From Elephas maximus indicus (taxonomy: Eukaryota > Chordata > Mammalia > Proboscidea > Elephantidae): a stretch of 64,000 nucleotides of DNA. The position numbers and the translations under genes are program-made. The first letter of the stretch is position 1; each line of letters opens with the position of its first letter. Shown piece by piece: positions 43,011 to 53,251 of this stretch. The notes beneath the pieces are model-generated. The model saw only the letters and a list, made by a program, of their open reading frames with translations. It was not told the origin of the DNA and did no database searches. The stretch spans positions 150,232,293 through 150,296,292 of the forward strand of contig NC_064819.1 in NCBI RefSeq assembly GCF_024166365.1, given 5' to 3'.

Positions 43011-43649
43011 AAACAGGACAAATCAAGGTCATTTCTGAGAAGTCAAAATTTCAGCTACCGGTTTATCAGCACAGCAGAGCAATTAAAGAAAAGGAAAGAA
43101 ACCATGGCAGCTACTCTCACCAAATTTTCAACATTCAGGGTTGGAAATAACCTCAGATCTCATCTGCTGCAATCAGCCTCTTCTGACAGCTGGACAACTG
43201 TGGGCAAATGGTCCAGGGTGAGAGGCAGAGTCTGCAACATATCCACAGGCATCTGGGAATCAACAGGAGTGTTGGGTACATTGGCCCACTCTGATGGGAT
43301 GCGGTTTATAGTGTGTTTAAGAATGCTTCTCTCCCACCAGGCTGGAAAGTTGTCACATGGGTACAAATCAGTATTTTGGGCTGGATGCTGAGACTGGCTG
43401 GAAGCGCAAATAGTAGCACAGCTCTCTCATTTTCTCTACCTGAGTGCAAAGAGTTTAGATTTGTCTCTAAAAATAGATTATCCTTTTTCCAGTCTTCACT
43501 TACCTTTAACCAAGAGAGTTCAGGAATTATTACCAAGGAGAGAAGACACTTTGGATATAAAGGCAGACAACCAGTTTGCTTTTATTTTGTCTACATCAAC
43601 AAATGCAGAATGCCAAATGCAAGTTTCTCACAGATTCACAGAAAACCTC
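43011..43649. other. No recognised feature
   Basis: About 640 bp. The 175-codon plus-strand frame at 43313-43840 runs into a reversed SINE and has no recognisable similarity, so it is not called. Confidence 0.5.
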
Positions 43650-43818
43650 AAAAAAAAAAAAAAAAAATTGCTGTCGGGTCAATTCCAACTCATAGCAACC
43701 CTATAGGACAGAGTAGAACTACCCCATACGATTTCCAAGGAATGCCTGGTGGATTCGAACTGCCAACCTTTTGGTCAGCAGCCGTAGCCCTTAACCACTA
43801 TGCCACCAGGGTTTCCAG
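43650..43818 (-). mobile_element. AfroSINE type A with A-run
   Basis: Reversed: A-run, 'gctgtcgggtcaattccaac' 3' end, to 'tgccaccagggtttcc' head. Confidence 0.92.
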
Positions 43819-43881
43819 AAAAATCTCAAGTAGGAATTAAAATCCACCCCTACAGAACCAGAATAATATTTTCATGTGAAT

Positions 43882-43900
43882 GTGGTGTGTGTGTGTGTGG
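43882..43900 (+). repeat. (GT)n microsatellite
   Basis: 'gtggtgtgtgtgtgtgtgg', about eight GT units. Confidence 0.9.
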
Positions 43901-43964
43901 ATGGCTATAAAACAAAGAGTATCCTGCCAGTATATATTTCTAAAGTAGATTGTTACCAGCTTTT

Positions 43965-44126
43965 TAAATTTTTTTCACATCTTATGAAATATCATTGTTT
44001 AATTAAATTTTTTACTTTGACATAATTACAGATTCACATGCACCAGTAAGAAATAATACAGACAGATCCCGCCCATCATTACCCAGTTTCCCCCAGGGGT
44101 AACATCTTGCTCAACTATAGTACAAT
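43965..44126 (+). mobile_element. Old L1 3' UTR-like fragment
   Basis: 'ttgacataattacagattca', 'aagaaataatacagacagat' and 'cccagtttcccccaggggta' plus 'acatcttgctcaactatagt' resemble an L1M 3' UTR block. It ends at the RTE insertion. Confidence 0.55.
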
Positions 44127-45297
44127 GTTGTTATTATTAGGTACCATCAAGGTGGTTCCAACTCATAGCGACCCTGTGCACAACAGAACAAAACACTGCC
44201 AAATCACATACCATGCACACAGTAGTTGGTATGTTTGAGCCCATTGTTACAGCCACTCTGTCAATCCATCTCTTCGAGGGTCTTCTCCGTTTTCTGATGA
44301 CCCTAGATTTTATTGAACATGATGTTCTACTCCAGGGACTGGTCCCTTCTGATAACATGTCCAAAATACATAAGACGATGTCTCACCATCCTTATTTCAA
44401 AGAAGAATTCTAGCTATACTTCTTCCAAGAAAGATTTGTTCCTTCTTCTAGCAGTCCATGGTATATTCAATATTCTTTGCCAACACTGTATTTCAAAGGC
44501 ATCAATTCTTCTTTTGTCTTCCTTATTCATTGCCCAGTTTTTGCATGCATATGAGGTAATTAGAAATACCAAGGCTTGAGTCAGGCACCCCTTAGTCCTC
44601 AAGGTGACGTCTTTGCTTTTCAACACTTTAAAGAGGTCTTTTCCAGCAGATTTCCCTAATGCAATACATCATTTAATTTCTTGACTGCTGCTTCCACAGG
44701 TATTGGAAAGTAAAATGAAATCCTTGACAACTTCAATGTTTTCTCTGTTTATCATGATGTTTCTTATTGGACCAGTTGTGAGGATCTTTGTCCTTTTTTA
44801 TGTTAAGGTGTAAATCCATGCTGAAGCCTGTAGTCTTTGATACTTATCAGTAAGTGCTTCGAGTCTTCTTCCAGCAACCAAGACTGCGTCATCTGCGTAT
44901 CACAGGTTGGTAATGAGTCTTCCTCCAACTCTGATGCCATTTTCTCCTTAGTATAGTCCAGTTTCTTGAATTATTTGCTCAGCCTACAGATTAAATAAGT
45001 ATGGTGAAAAGATACAACCCAGACACATATCTTTCCTGATTTTAGACCACACAGTATATTCCCTTTTTCTGTTCAAATGACTCCCACTTGGTCTATGTAC
45101 ATGTTTCTCATGAGCACAATTAAGTGTTGTAGAATTCCCATTCCTTTGAATGTTATCCATAATTTGTTATTATCCACACAGTCGAATGTCTTTGCATAGT
45201 CAATAAAACACATGTAAACATCTTTGTGGTATTCTCAGCTTTCAGCCAAGATCCATCTGGCATCAGCAAAGATATCACTCATTCCAAGTCCTCTTCA
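44127..45297 (-). mobile_element. RTE-clade LINE, 5'-truncated copy 7 (1.2 kb)
   Basis: The reversed tail at 44127 and then RT C-terminal and core sequence back to about 45297. Short minus-strand frames (44137-44364, 44414-44626) translate to RTE C-terminal text such as 'VLKSKDVTLRTKGCLTQALV'. The YADD-to-tail part is present but diverged and frame-broken. No clear target-site duplication was found. Confidence 0.88.
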
Positions 45298-46499
45298 GGT
45301 AACCTTGCCAGACCTGGAAAAATGTGGCAGGAGCTCACCACTGGGGCTCAGTAAAGAGGATCATCCTGAGGATTGGAAATAAAAATTCCTCAGTGCCTTT
45401 GATCATTCAAAATATTGTAGGTATTATCCCCTGCCTTCTATGACCAAAAAAAAAAAATTACTACACAGCAAGTATAAGTAGGCATTTTCCTCTGAAGTGT
45501 GCAATGTAAAAAGAGGACTGAACTGTGAAATAGAACAGTGTGAGTTTGCAAGAACCAGTGGTGGCAATCACAGTGCCCTGTGGCCCCTGTTGTGACAGCC
45601 ACACCATATTAATTGTTTCAAGACCAATTAGTAAACTGGAACCAAGCCGGGAGGTTGGGGTGAAGCAAAGAACTTAGAAGTATATCTAGAGAAAGATGGG
45701 CAGCTTGTAAGAGAAGAGGTAAGAAATAACTGGGGTTGTTCTATGAGATCTGCAAAAATTTAAAACTAAATGGGAGAAAGGATTTGTTCTTTGTAAGGAG
45801 ACAATCTTTATTCTAATAAAAAGTAAATAATTTCAATCAGAATAAAATCCACCACTTAGCTTCTAGTGTAAAGTAAAAGCTCACTGAAGTTTGAATAAGG
45901 CTGTAACATTTTCCTTCCTCATTTTTTTTTATGTACAGACCTCTGAATTCTTTGTAGAAAGCAAGGTTATTAGAACAAAAGATATCTAAATGGAAGAACA
46001 TTATGCCCTTCAGATTAGGAAAACTAATGTGGTTATTTTTGCTTTTGTTTTTGTTGTTCATTTTCTGAGAAAGAATTTTTGAACAGCAGTACATTAAGAA
46101 AAGTCTATAAAAAACAAACAAATTCAGAGATTTGCCTGGGAAAATAAGAGTGGTGTAGAGAGTTTTGTGAGCAAACACGAAGCAAATTATATACACTTAA
46201 TATATTCTTCCCTGGGTTGGTTGTATGCTCTTTCTATCTGCATTGCACAGGCAGACAGGCTGTGCCTCAAACTTCTAGGCAGCCACAAGACGGCTAGGAA
46301 TGTGGCATTACACCCACTGATATCAACCTCAACCTTTCCATGTGTGCTACATTCATTTGTGATCAAGCCAGACACAGGAGACACTTACACAGCGTTGCCA
46401 AAGTGAAAGCCATTATTATTACTTATAGAAAGCAAACAGTAACAACAGATTCACAAAGAAGAACAACTTACCCTTCTCCCAAATTACCTATGCCCATTT
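45298..46499. other. No recognised feature
   Basis: About 1.2 kb. Minus-strand frame 45837-46196 (119 codons) has no recognisable similarity. Confidence 0.45.
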
Positions 46500-47285
46500 G
46501 AAGTCACTGGACAGGCAAGCTGTGGTTCAGGTCAAATGCTACATTCATGTCACCACTGCCTCTGGCTACCACCGTACTGCCCAGGGCTTCGGCTCTGCTG
46601 CTGAGCTTCACTGGGCCTTGCCTCACCGTGGGAAGGCCCTTGCATCAGAGCTTCCACCACCATGCTACCCAGGCCTGCCATGCTAACTGGGCCTGTACTG
46701 CCCAAGGACCCACATGGATCCTGTCACATCGCCAGTGGAAGAGGTGCTTGGCACACATTCAGGCCCCTGGCCTGTGCAGCGAAGTGTTACAACTCTTTTA
46801 GCTCTGCTGATAAGTGCTTGAAGGCATCCCCATTCTGCCAGCAAACCTCCTGCTCTGTCCGTGTGTGCCAGCAAGCAAACCACAGCCACCACCATTTCTC
46901 TGCTGCTCAGCTCTGTTGTGTTTGCCACCATTCTGCCTCGCCATCTGTGTTGCCTTCAGTGTTACAACTCTTTCTTCTAGGTCTAGGAGGTTCTCAATGA
47001 GGGGACCCTGGGTCCAAAGGACGTGCTGCACTCCAGACTCTTCTTGAAGATAGTGAGGCCCCCTTTGGATATCTGTGGGACTGGCCCTAATATAAGAAAA
47101 CTCCTTGTCAGTTTCAAGGCATAGCCCACTCGGCAGGACTAGGAACTGACCAATCCCCCCGGTGTACTACAAGTCACTCAATTAGTATAATGATCAACCA
47201 ATCCCTTACAAGACTGTGGCCCAGCCAATCATTTTGTAGGAGTTAAAAGGCCATGGTTAGGAAGGCCATAAAAAAGCAATTTGCT
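46500..47285 (-). mobile_element. Probable ERV LTR (minus strand)
   Basis: A GC-richer block in an AT-rich setting. On the minus strand it has CCAAT-box-like 'gattggt' motifs at several places (complement of 'accaatcc' at 47149 and 47199 and 'agccaatca' near 47225) and two copies of 'agagttgtaacac' (complements at about 46787 and 46962). This is LTR-like, but I could not fix its ends or family. Open frames on both strands reflect its base composition. Confidence 0.4.
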
Positions 47286-47294
47286 ACACAACAG

Positions 47295-47490
47295 TAGTGT
47301 GAACATTTAATGCACTTGGCTGCTAACCAAAAGGTTGGAGGTTTGAGTTCACCCAGAGGCATCTTGGAAGAAAGGCCTGGTGATCTACTTCTGAAATACT
47401 AGCCACTGCAAACCTTATGGAGCACATCTCTACTCTGACATACATGGAGACACCATGAGTTGGAAATGACTTGATGGCAACTGGTTAATG
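47295..47490 (+). mobile_element. AfroSINE type B, diverged
   Basis: 'ggctgctaaccaaaaggttg', 'ggaagaaaggcctggtgatc' and 'aaatgacttgatggcaactg'. Confidence 0.88.
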
Positions 47491-47884
47491 TACCCTAATG
47501 GTGAGTGGGAGGTAGCATGTTATTTTAGGATCACTCATGGTTTTCACAGCCCTAATCCTGATACTTTGGAGAAAGCCAGCCATGGACATAGTCCTTCACC
47601 TGGGTCATAGCTCTGTATTGACAATGCTTAAACAGGCAGGCAAAGAGTTGCAGCTAGAGTTCATTTTGGCTAGATTTGTCTCCCAGGCTAAGTTTGGCTT
47701 CAGTACTTCCTGCATCAAGGTCCCTAGGTGGTGTGAACTATTTGTGTTCAACTGCTAACCTAAAGGTTGGCAGTTCAAACCCACCCAGTGGTAGGTACTA
47801 TAGAAAAAAAGCCTGGTGACCTACTTCCATTAGGATTGCTGCCAAGAAAACCCTATGAAGCAGTACCTTACTCCTGGTACCAAA

Positions 47885-48467
47885 TGTCTTAGACTGGGTT
47901 CTCTACAGAAGCAAAACTAATAAAGCATATATCAAAGAAATATCTCACGTGATTGTAGAAGCTGGAAAGTCCCAAGTCTATGGATTAGGATAGAAGCTTC
48001 TCCTAATTCATGTAGCCCCAGGGGCTGGTGAACCCAAGATTGGTAGGTAGGAGAGCAGAGCTTTTGCTCACAGGCTGTGAATATAGACAAATCCGAAGAT
48101 TGGCAGGCAAGGCCGCAAGGGTTCTCCTGATTCACTTAGCTGTGGGGGCTGGCGAACCCAAGATTGGCAGGTAGGAGAGTGTGGCTCCCGTTCTCAGGCT
48201 GTGAAGATCAATGAATCCCAAAATAGGTAGATAAGCTGATAGCTCAAATCCCAAAAACAAGAAGTCAGACAAACAAGAGGAAGCCACAGGATCCAGAGCA
48301 AGCAAAAAGCCAGAATGTCTGCTTATATTTGGATGTAGGCTATGCCCCCAAGGAAACTTCTTTTAGACTGATTGGCTACTCACAGCAGATCCTATCATGG
48401 AAGTGATTACATATAAACACTGAGAATCATGGCCCAGCCAAGTTGACTCACAATCTTAACCATCACA
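47885..48467 (-). mobile_element. LTR2 (ERVL-type) 3' LTR, copy C
   Basis: On the minus strand it runs TGTGATGGTTAAG...GACTAAGACA from 48467 to 47885. It adjoins a polypurine tract and internal viral sequence, so it is a true 3' LTR. It contains two tandem units of about 124 bp, 47998-48121 and 48122-48245 ('ttctcctaattcatgtagcc' and 'ttctcctgattcacttagct'), where copy B has one. Confidence 0.87.
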
Positions 48468-48482
48468 GTCCACCCCCTGTCA
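48468..48482 (-). promoter_or_regulatory. Polypurine tract of ERVL
   Basis: The minus strand reads ttgacagggggtggac immediately before the LTR start TGTGATGG. This is the expected site of plus-strand DNA priming in a retrovirus-like element. Confidence 0.8.
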
Positions 48483-48814
48483 ACTTGACAAATGTACACA
48501 TCTCTGTAAACCACACATAATCTCTGAATAAAGACAATTATAAAGTCATAGTTGTGCCTAACATGATACAACTAACACACATACAACCAAAAATGCACTA
48601 GCCCCATTTACATCTTACAAATGAAGAAAACAAAAATATTTGATGCACACATACAAAGCAGAAATACTCATAACAACTACAGTCCTTGTTTCTGCAACTG
48701 GTCATGTGGCCGTAACTGGTATTTAGAACTACCTTCTTCTACCACCCATTCCGTATTCCCTTTGCCCTCAACAGGCACCTCAGCTGGTCATGGTTCTTTG
48801 CCTGGTTGGGTGAC

Positions 48815-49138
48815 TCAAACCTTCATTCCTGAAGGATCTGGGTCATTACTACTCATGTTAGAATTGGGTTGCTGTAGTTTTCCATTGACTTTAATTACAG
48901 GGCATGGCAGTAGTAAGAGACACCCTAAGAGATCTCCAGCAATCCAGACATACTCTTCTTTTTTCTTTATATATATCAGTCTGATTTCCTCTTGGTTATC
49001 AGGATCAGTCACACCAGCCAGTATGGTAACTCCCTTCTTTGCCTGTTGATTCAGAGGCATAAGGAGCCCAAAGTGGCCAGGTGGCATTCTTAGCTTCCAG
49101 TTCAATGGAATTATTGATGTGTCTCCAGGTGGGAGCAT
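48815..49138 (-). pseudogene. ERVL dUTPase-like remnant
   Basis: An open frame of 107 codons on the minus strand. 'MLPPGDTSIIPLNWKLRMPP' and 'GHFGLLMPLNQQAKKGVTIL' are followed by 'AGVTDPDNQEEIRLIY', where GVTDPD is the substrate-binding motif found in dUTPases (G-V-I-D-x-D-Y). The conserved tyrosine position reads N here. Dut enzymes hydrolyse dUTP; in ERVL the domain lies at the end of pol. The first part of the domain and the rest of pol are not visible, so this is a fragment. The open frame is probably chance survival. Confidence 0.78.
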
Positions 49139-49232
49139 TCCTCCCTTTGGAACTAAGACCTACAGAGCATAAGTTCGGGGGGACAGGAAGCAATGAATCA
49201 GAATCAACTTAATGGCAACTAACAACACAACA

Positions 49233-49875
49233 GCTTTTTGCCTCTCTATACCTCATCTCAATACCTAAATTTCCTCTTCCTCTCTGCTGCTCTCCAGGGA
49301 TGGCCAATACCCTGATAGGCCTGCATCACACTTGACTAAAACTCCCAGCCGTTCCCTGCTTTCTACTTCCCATCCTGTATCTGAATCTATTAGAACTCTT
49401 TGCTCAAATAGATAATTATAGATTGGTTAATTCTGTTAAAATATAAAACCAGCTAGTCTTGAGAAAATAAAATGCTCAAGACCAAGTAAAGTATTCATGT
49501 TTCCAGAGGGCTTCTGTGGGAGTAAGGCAAATAGTGAAATATCTGGTGCTTCAGGAAGCTTGTGTAGGAGATTTGTTTAATAGGGTAGGTCCCGAGTGCT
49601 GCTTTGGACTACCACTCACCTGACAGCATGTGGAAGTTGCATTTTCAGCCATCACACTGGGCCAGTTTCTTCACTCCACTCCTAGATAATGGGGCAATGA
49701 CCTTTACTATTTTCTGCAATGCTCTGGATCCTACACAGTGCGTTTGTTTTCTAAGGAAGATACCTTAAGTACCTAAAGCAGTTTCTATATAGAAGGAGCC
49801 TGTAGAAAATGATGAAAAAGATAGATTTTGAGACTAAATCTGATGAAAATAAAACCACCCGGTACTTTGTGCCAG
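49233..49875. other. No recognised feature
   Basis: About 640 bp without a family or gene recognised. Confidence 0.5.
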
Positions 49876-50090
49876 CTTCCTTTGTGCCAGATATTACGCT
49901 AGGTGCTCTATATACCTCAGTTGACTGAATCGTCACAACAAACCTCTGATTTAATTATTTTTATGCCCATTTTACATATTAACTGTGGAAACTATGATTT
50001 AAAGAGTTTATGTAACTTGTTCAAGGACCCACAGACAGTGTTGGAATCAGGATTGGAAACCAGTTCTCTGACTCTAAAGCCCTTATTCTT
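49876..50090 (+). mobile_element. MIR, nearly complete
   Basis: 'gtgccagatattacgctagg', 'tgaatcgtcacaacaaacct', 'tatgcccattttacatatta', 'gtaacttgttcaaggaccca' and 'ggaatcaggattggaaacca' follow MIR in order. Confidence 0.8.
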
Positions 50091-50511
50091 AATTATCCAG
50101 TCTGGTAGTCATTACTAGTCAAGCACTCATTGGACTAAAAATGATTCTTCCTTTCATTGACAAATTACAAGAATTTCTATAAAGTCAGTCTTTTTGCATT
50201 TTGATTCATCTACAGAGTAAATTACCCACATAAGCATGCTTAAATTCCACGTATTATTGTATATTATGACAATAATTGAAAAAAGAATAGAAAAATTTAA
50301 AGAAATTGTGAGAAGTAAAATAATCATTTCAATAGAAAATTATCATATTCTAGTCTTATTCTGAGATAATGAATTATCTAAAATAACCATGGTCACATTA
50401 CTTAGGCAGAAGAAAATTGTAAGCACTAAAACACAAATGTTTCATCTCTGAAATCAAACACTTGTTTTGCTTGAAAAATTTTCTTTCATGTCAAGGGCAA
50501 AAGAACAAAAG
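50091..50511. other. AT-rich, no recognised feature
   Basis: About 420 bp, AT-rich. Confidence 0.5.
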
Positions 50512-50532
50512 TGATCTATCTGTAGTGTGTAA

Positions 50533-51182
50533 AACCCATTGCTTTCTAGTCAATTCTGACTCATCCAGTGCTGCTATAATGGAAATATCACAAATGGATG
50601 GTTTCAACAAACAGAAGTTTATTCTCTCACAGTCAGGTAGGCTAGAAGTCCGAATTCAGGGAGTCAGCTTCGGGTGAAGTCTTTCTCTGTCAGCTCTGGA
50701 GGAAGGTCCTTTTCATCAATCTTCCTTCGGTCTAGAAGATTTTCAGCACAGGAACCCCGGGGCCAAATGACACATGCTGATCCTTGTGCTGCTTTCTTGG
50801 TGGTATGAGGTCCTCATGTCTCTCTACTTGCTTCTTTCTTTTATATCTTAAAAGAGATTGGCTCAAGGCAAAATCCAATCTTGTAGATTGAATCCTGCCT
50901 CATCAACATAACTGCCACTAATCCCATCTCATCAACATCATAGAGATAGGATTTACAACATATAGGAAAATCACATCAGATGACAAAATGGTGAACAATC
51001 ACACAATACTGGGAATAACGGCATAGTCAAGTTGACAGATATTTTTGGGGAACACAACTCAATCCATGACAGTGACTTCATAGGACAGAGTAGAACTGTC
51101 TGATAGGATTTCCAAGGAGTAGCTGGTGGCCTCAAACTGCCAACCTTTTGATTAGCAGCCAAGTTCTTAACCACTGTGCCAC
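50533..51182 (-). mobile_element. AfroSINE type A split by LTR1 copy c
   Basis: The two halves are 50533-50565 ('cccattgctttctagtcaat', reversed 3' end) and 51072-51182 ('taggacagagtagaactgtc' to the 'ccactgtgccacta' head). The whole is flanked by a perfect 10 bp duplication, tagtgtgtaa (50523-50532 and 51183-51192). Confidence 0.88.
50566..51071 (-). mobile_element. LTR1 (MaLR-type), copy c, inside a SINE
   Basis: 'cagtgctgctataatggaaa' to 'actcaatccatgaca'. About 14 bp of one terminus (tgtcttagttatct in other copies) are missing at the left junction, so the junction has suffered a small deletion. Confidence 0.85.
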
Positions 51183-51558
51183 TAGTGTGTAAGGACATCT
51201 TAAAATTGAGGCACCTGGCATGACTAAGTGACTGACATAAGTCTGAATCAATCTCCCTTTTGCCCTAGATCCATTTCTACTTTCAAAATATGTGCATACC
51301 CCCCTCCCCCTTGAATGATCAAGTATGTAGCAACCCTTAAAACTTTGATAAAAATATTCTACTCTCAGAAAGGATGCTTATAGACAAAGTTATAGTTTAC
51401 AGTTAAATAAGAACAATTCAGAAAAAAAATGACAAAATGTTACCCAAAAACATGCTTATATAAAGTTTTTCTCAGGAAATTTCTTATGAAGCTTGTCCCC
51501 AGGAAGTCTGCAATTAACTAACATTCTGAAAGGTTTACTTGTGAATCATGTATAACCC

Positions 51559-52082
51559 TGTCATGAATTGAATCCTGTCCACCAAAAATATGTGTCAATT
51601 TGGCCAGGCCATGATTCCCAGTATTGTATAGTTGTCCACTATTTTGTGATCTGATGTGATTATCCTATGTGTTGTAAATTCTAACCTCTATGATGTTAAT
51701 GAGGCAGGATTAGAGCCTGTTATGTTAATGAGGCAGGACAAAATCTACAGGATTAGGTTGTATCTTGAGTCAATCTCATTTGAGATATAAAAGAGAGAAG
51801 CAAGCAGAGAGGAGAGGGACCTCATTACCACCAAGGAAAAAGAGCCAGGAGTGGAGCATATTCTTTGAATCCTGAGTCTCTGCACTGAGAAGCTCCTAGA
51901 CCAGGGGAATATTGATGACAAGGACATTCTCACACAGCCAACAGAGACAGAAGGCCTTTCCCTGGAGCTGGAGCCCTGAATTCAGACTTCTAACCTCCTA
52001 GATTGTGACCAAATAAATTTCTGTTTTTTAAAGGCATCCACTTGTGGTGTTCCTGTTATAGCAGCACTAGATAACTAAGACA
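51559..52082 (+). mobile_element. LTR1 (MaLR-type) solo LTR, copy d
   Basis: Runs TGTCATGAATTG...AACTAAGACA with a perfect 5 bp duplication, aaccc (51554-51558 and 52083-52087). An AATAAA signal is at 52012-52017, followed by a T-rich end. It interrupts LTR5 copy a, and the uninterrupted site can be read in LTR5 copy b ('gtgtaaccccaaagccc'). Confidence 0.93.
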
Positions 52083-52267
52083 AACCCCCAGCCCTTCTAT
52101 ACAAAAATCACTCTCTCCTTTCAGTCTTTGCAGCATTTGGTACTTTACCAAATGTTTGCCCAGCTTCAGCTGTAACAAATTCACAATAAAACTCTATCAT
52201 TTCTCTTCCCACAGTTCTGGTTAGTTTTTACTCTTTGACAGTATGGAAGATTATTTCCTATACTTGT

Positions 52268-52490
52268 TCACCAAAACCCAAGAACCAAACCCATTTCCAT
52301 CATGTCAGTTCCAACTCATGGTGACCACATGTGTCACAGCGTAGAGCTGCTCTATAGGGTTTTCTTGGCCATAATCTTTACAGAAGCAGATCACCAGGTC
52401 TTTCTTCTGCAGAGCTGCTGGGTGGGCTCAAACTGCCAACCTTTAGGTTAGTAGTCTAGCAAAATCCATTTGCGCAACGCTGGTGCAAAA
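52268..52490 (-). mobile_element. AfroSINE type B/C, full length
   Basis: Reversed: 'catcatgtcagttccaactc' 3' end, 'tatagggttttcttggccat', 'gatcaccaggtctttcttct' and a head near 'atttgcgcaacgctggtgc'. Confidence 0.87.
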
Positions 52491-52574
52491 AAGAAAAACA
52501 TTTTAATTATAGATTTAGCAACATTAGAAAAAAAAGCTTAGTTTCAAACAGTTCAGGTGTATCAGGATAGGATA

Positions 52575-52900
52575 GGTAATGCTCAGCAACAATAACACCT
52601 CAAAACATAAAATGCCAGTGACTTAAAACAACAAAGGTTTACTGCTTTCTTGCGCTTCGTGTCCATCACAGGTTAACTGGGAAGCTCTGCTCATCATTGT
52701 CATTCACGCACCCATGCTGACGGAGCAGCCACCATCTCAAATGTTGCTTGTGCCCATGCCAGATGGAAAAGAGAAAATTATGTAGTGTCCCTCACAGGAA
52801 CTGCACAGAGTGGGGCCAGAGCAAGAAATGCTTTTGTGTACCCATGCCTGGGTGGGAAGAGGTAAGAAAGCCATTACTGTCTGACACAGCAATTCTTGTT
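52575..52900 (-). mobile_element. Old LTR-like repeat
   Basis: 'aatgctcagcaacaataaca', 'agtgacttaaaacaacaaag' and 'ccatcacaggttaactggga' plus 'agctctgctcatcattgtca' resemble a reversed ancient eutherian LTR (MLT1-like). Boundaries and name are uncertain. Confidence 0.4.
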
Positions 52901-53018
52901 TTTCTTTTGTCTTTTCTGCTTCCTCTTTCTAGAACTGCATTTTTCTTCCCCTGTGATTTCTTTGTGCTTTACATCAAGAAGAGTCTTGTCTTAAGTTTGC
53001 TTTATACAATGTCAATTT

Positions 53019-53094
53019 TTGACATGTACAACACAGATTACCAGAGAATATTTAGAACTGCCTGGTAGTTGTCTTCTGAGAATTTCCTATGATT
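53019..53094 (+). repeat. Duplicated 76 bp segment, first copy
   Basis: The segment from 'ttgacatgtacaacacagat' to 'gaatttcctatgatt' is repeated without any difference at 53762-53837. The flanks are unrelated. Confidence 0.97.
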
Positions 53095-53173
53095 ACTGTG
53101 GTGAAATAAACTCTGATATACATAATACAGGGCTTGTACTTTCTATCTACATAGTAATTTTTTTTTCCCAAAA

Positions 53174-53251
53174 TCATTTTTGGGGTTTGAAATATGGTTC
53201 ACTTTAAGATTTTCATTTTTGGGGTTTGAAATATGGTTCACTTTAAGATTT
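53174..53251 (+). repeat. Tandem duplication, 2 x 39 bp, identical
   Basis: The unit starting 'tcatttttggggtttgaaat' occurs at 53174-53212 and again at 53213-53251 with no difference. Confidence 0.96.

Larger units (their letters stand above)
48468..49185 (-). mobile_element. ERVL-type internal fragment
   Basis: About 720 bp of proviral internal sequence attached to the LTR2 copy C. It holds a dUTPase-like remnant and ends, towards the LTR, in a polypurine tract. Gag, protease, RT and the 5' LTR are absent. It places LTR2 in the ERVL group, whose pol ends with a dUTPase domain. Confidence 0.8.
47716..49232 (+). mobile_element. AfroSINE type B, apparently split by an ERVL fragment
   Basis: 47716-47872 is the SINE head and middle ('aaggtccctaggtggtgtga', 'aaaccctatgaagcagtacc'). 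49190-49232 is a SINE 3' end ('caatgaatcagaatcaactt', 'aatggcaactaacaacacaa') in the same orientation. The ERVL fragment lies between. I infer one SINE in two parts, but no clean duplication at the junctions was seen. Confidence 0.6.
50512..52240 (+). mobile_element. LTR5-like element, copy a, with nested insertions
   Basis: Outer sequence: 50512-50522, 51183-51558 and 52088-52240, about 540 bp when joined. It matches 59907-60997 block by block ('ggcatgactaagtgactgac', 'cttatagacaaagttatagt', 'cccaggaagtctgcaattaa', 'aaaactctatcatttctctt', 'tttttactctttgaca'). Both copies run TG...CA and have an AATAAA/GATAAA signal near the end, so an LTR is likely. Inside are a SINE (itself split by LTR1) and a second LTR1. 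Confidence 0.7.

Noticed and set aside
43313-43840. 175-codon plus-strand open frame
   Set aside because: It runs from unique sequence through an A-run into a reversed SINE, and overlapping frames exist on both strands. No domain, splice or codon signal supports a gene.
45837-46196. 119-codon minus-strand frame
   Set aside because: No similarity that I recognise; low-complexity K/F-rich composition fits AT-rich noise.
46500-47050. Several overlapping open frames on both strands
   Set aside because: They are due to higher GC content of a probable LTR. None has a recognisable domain.
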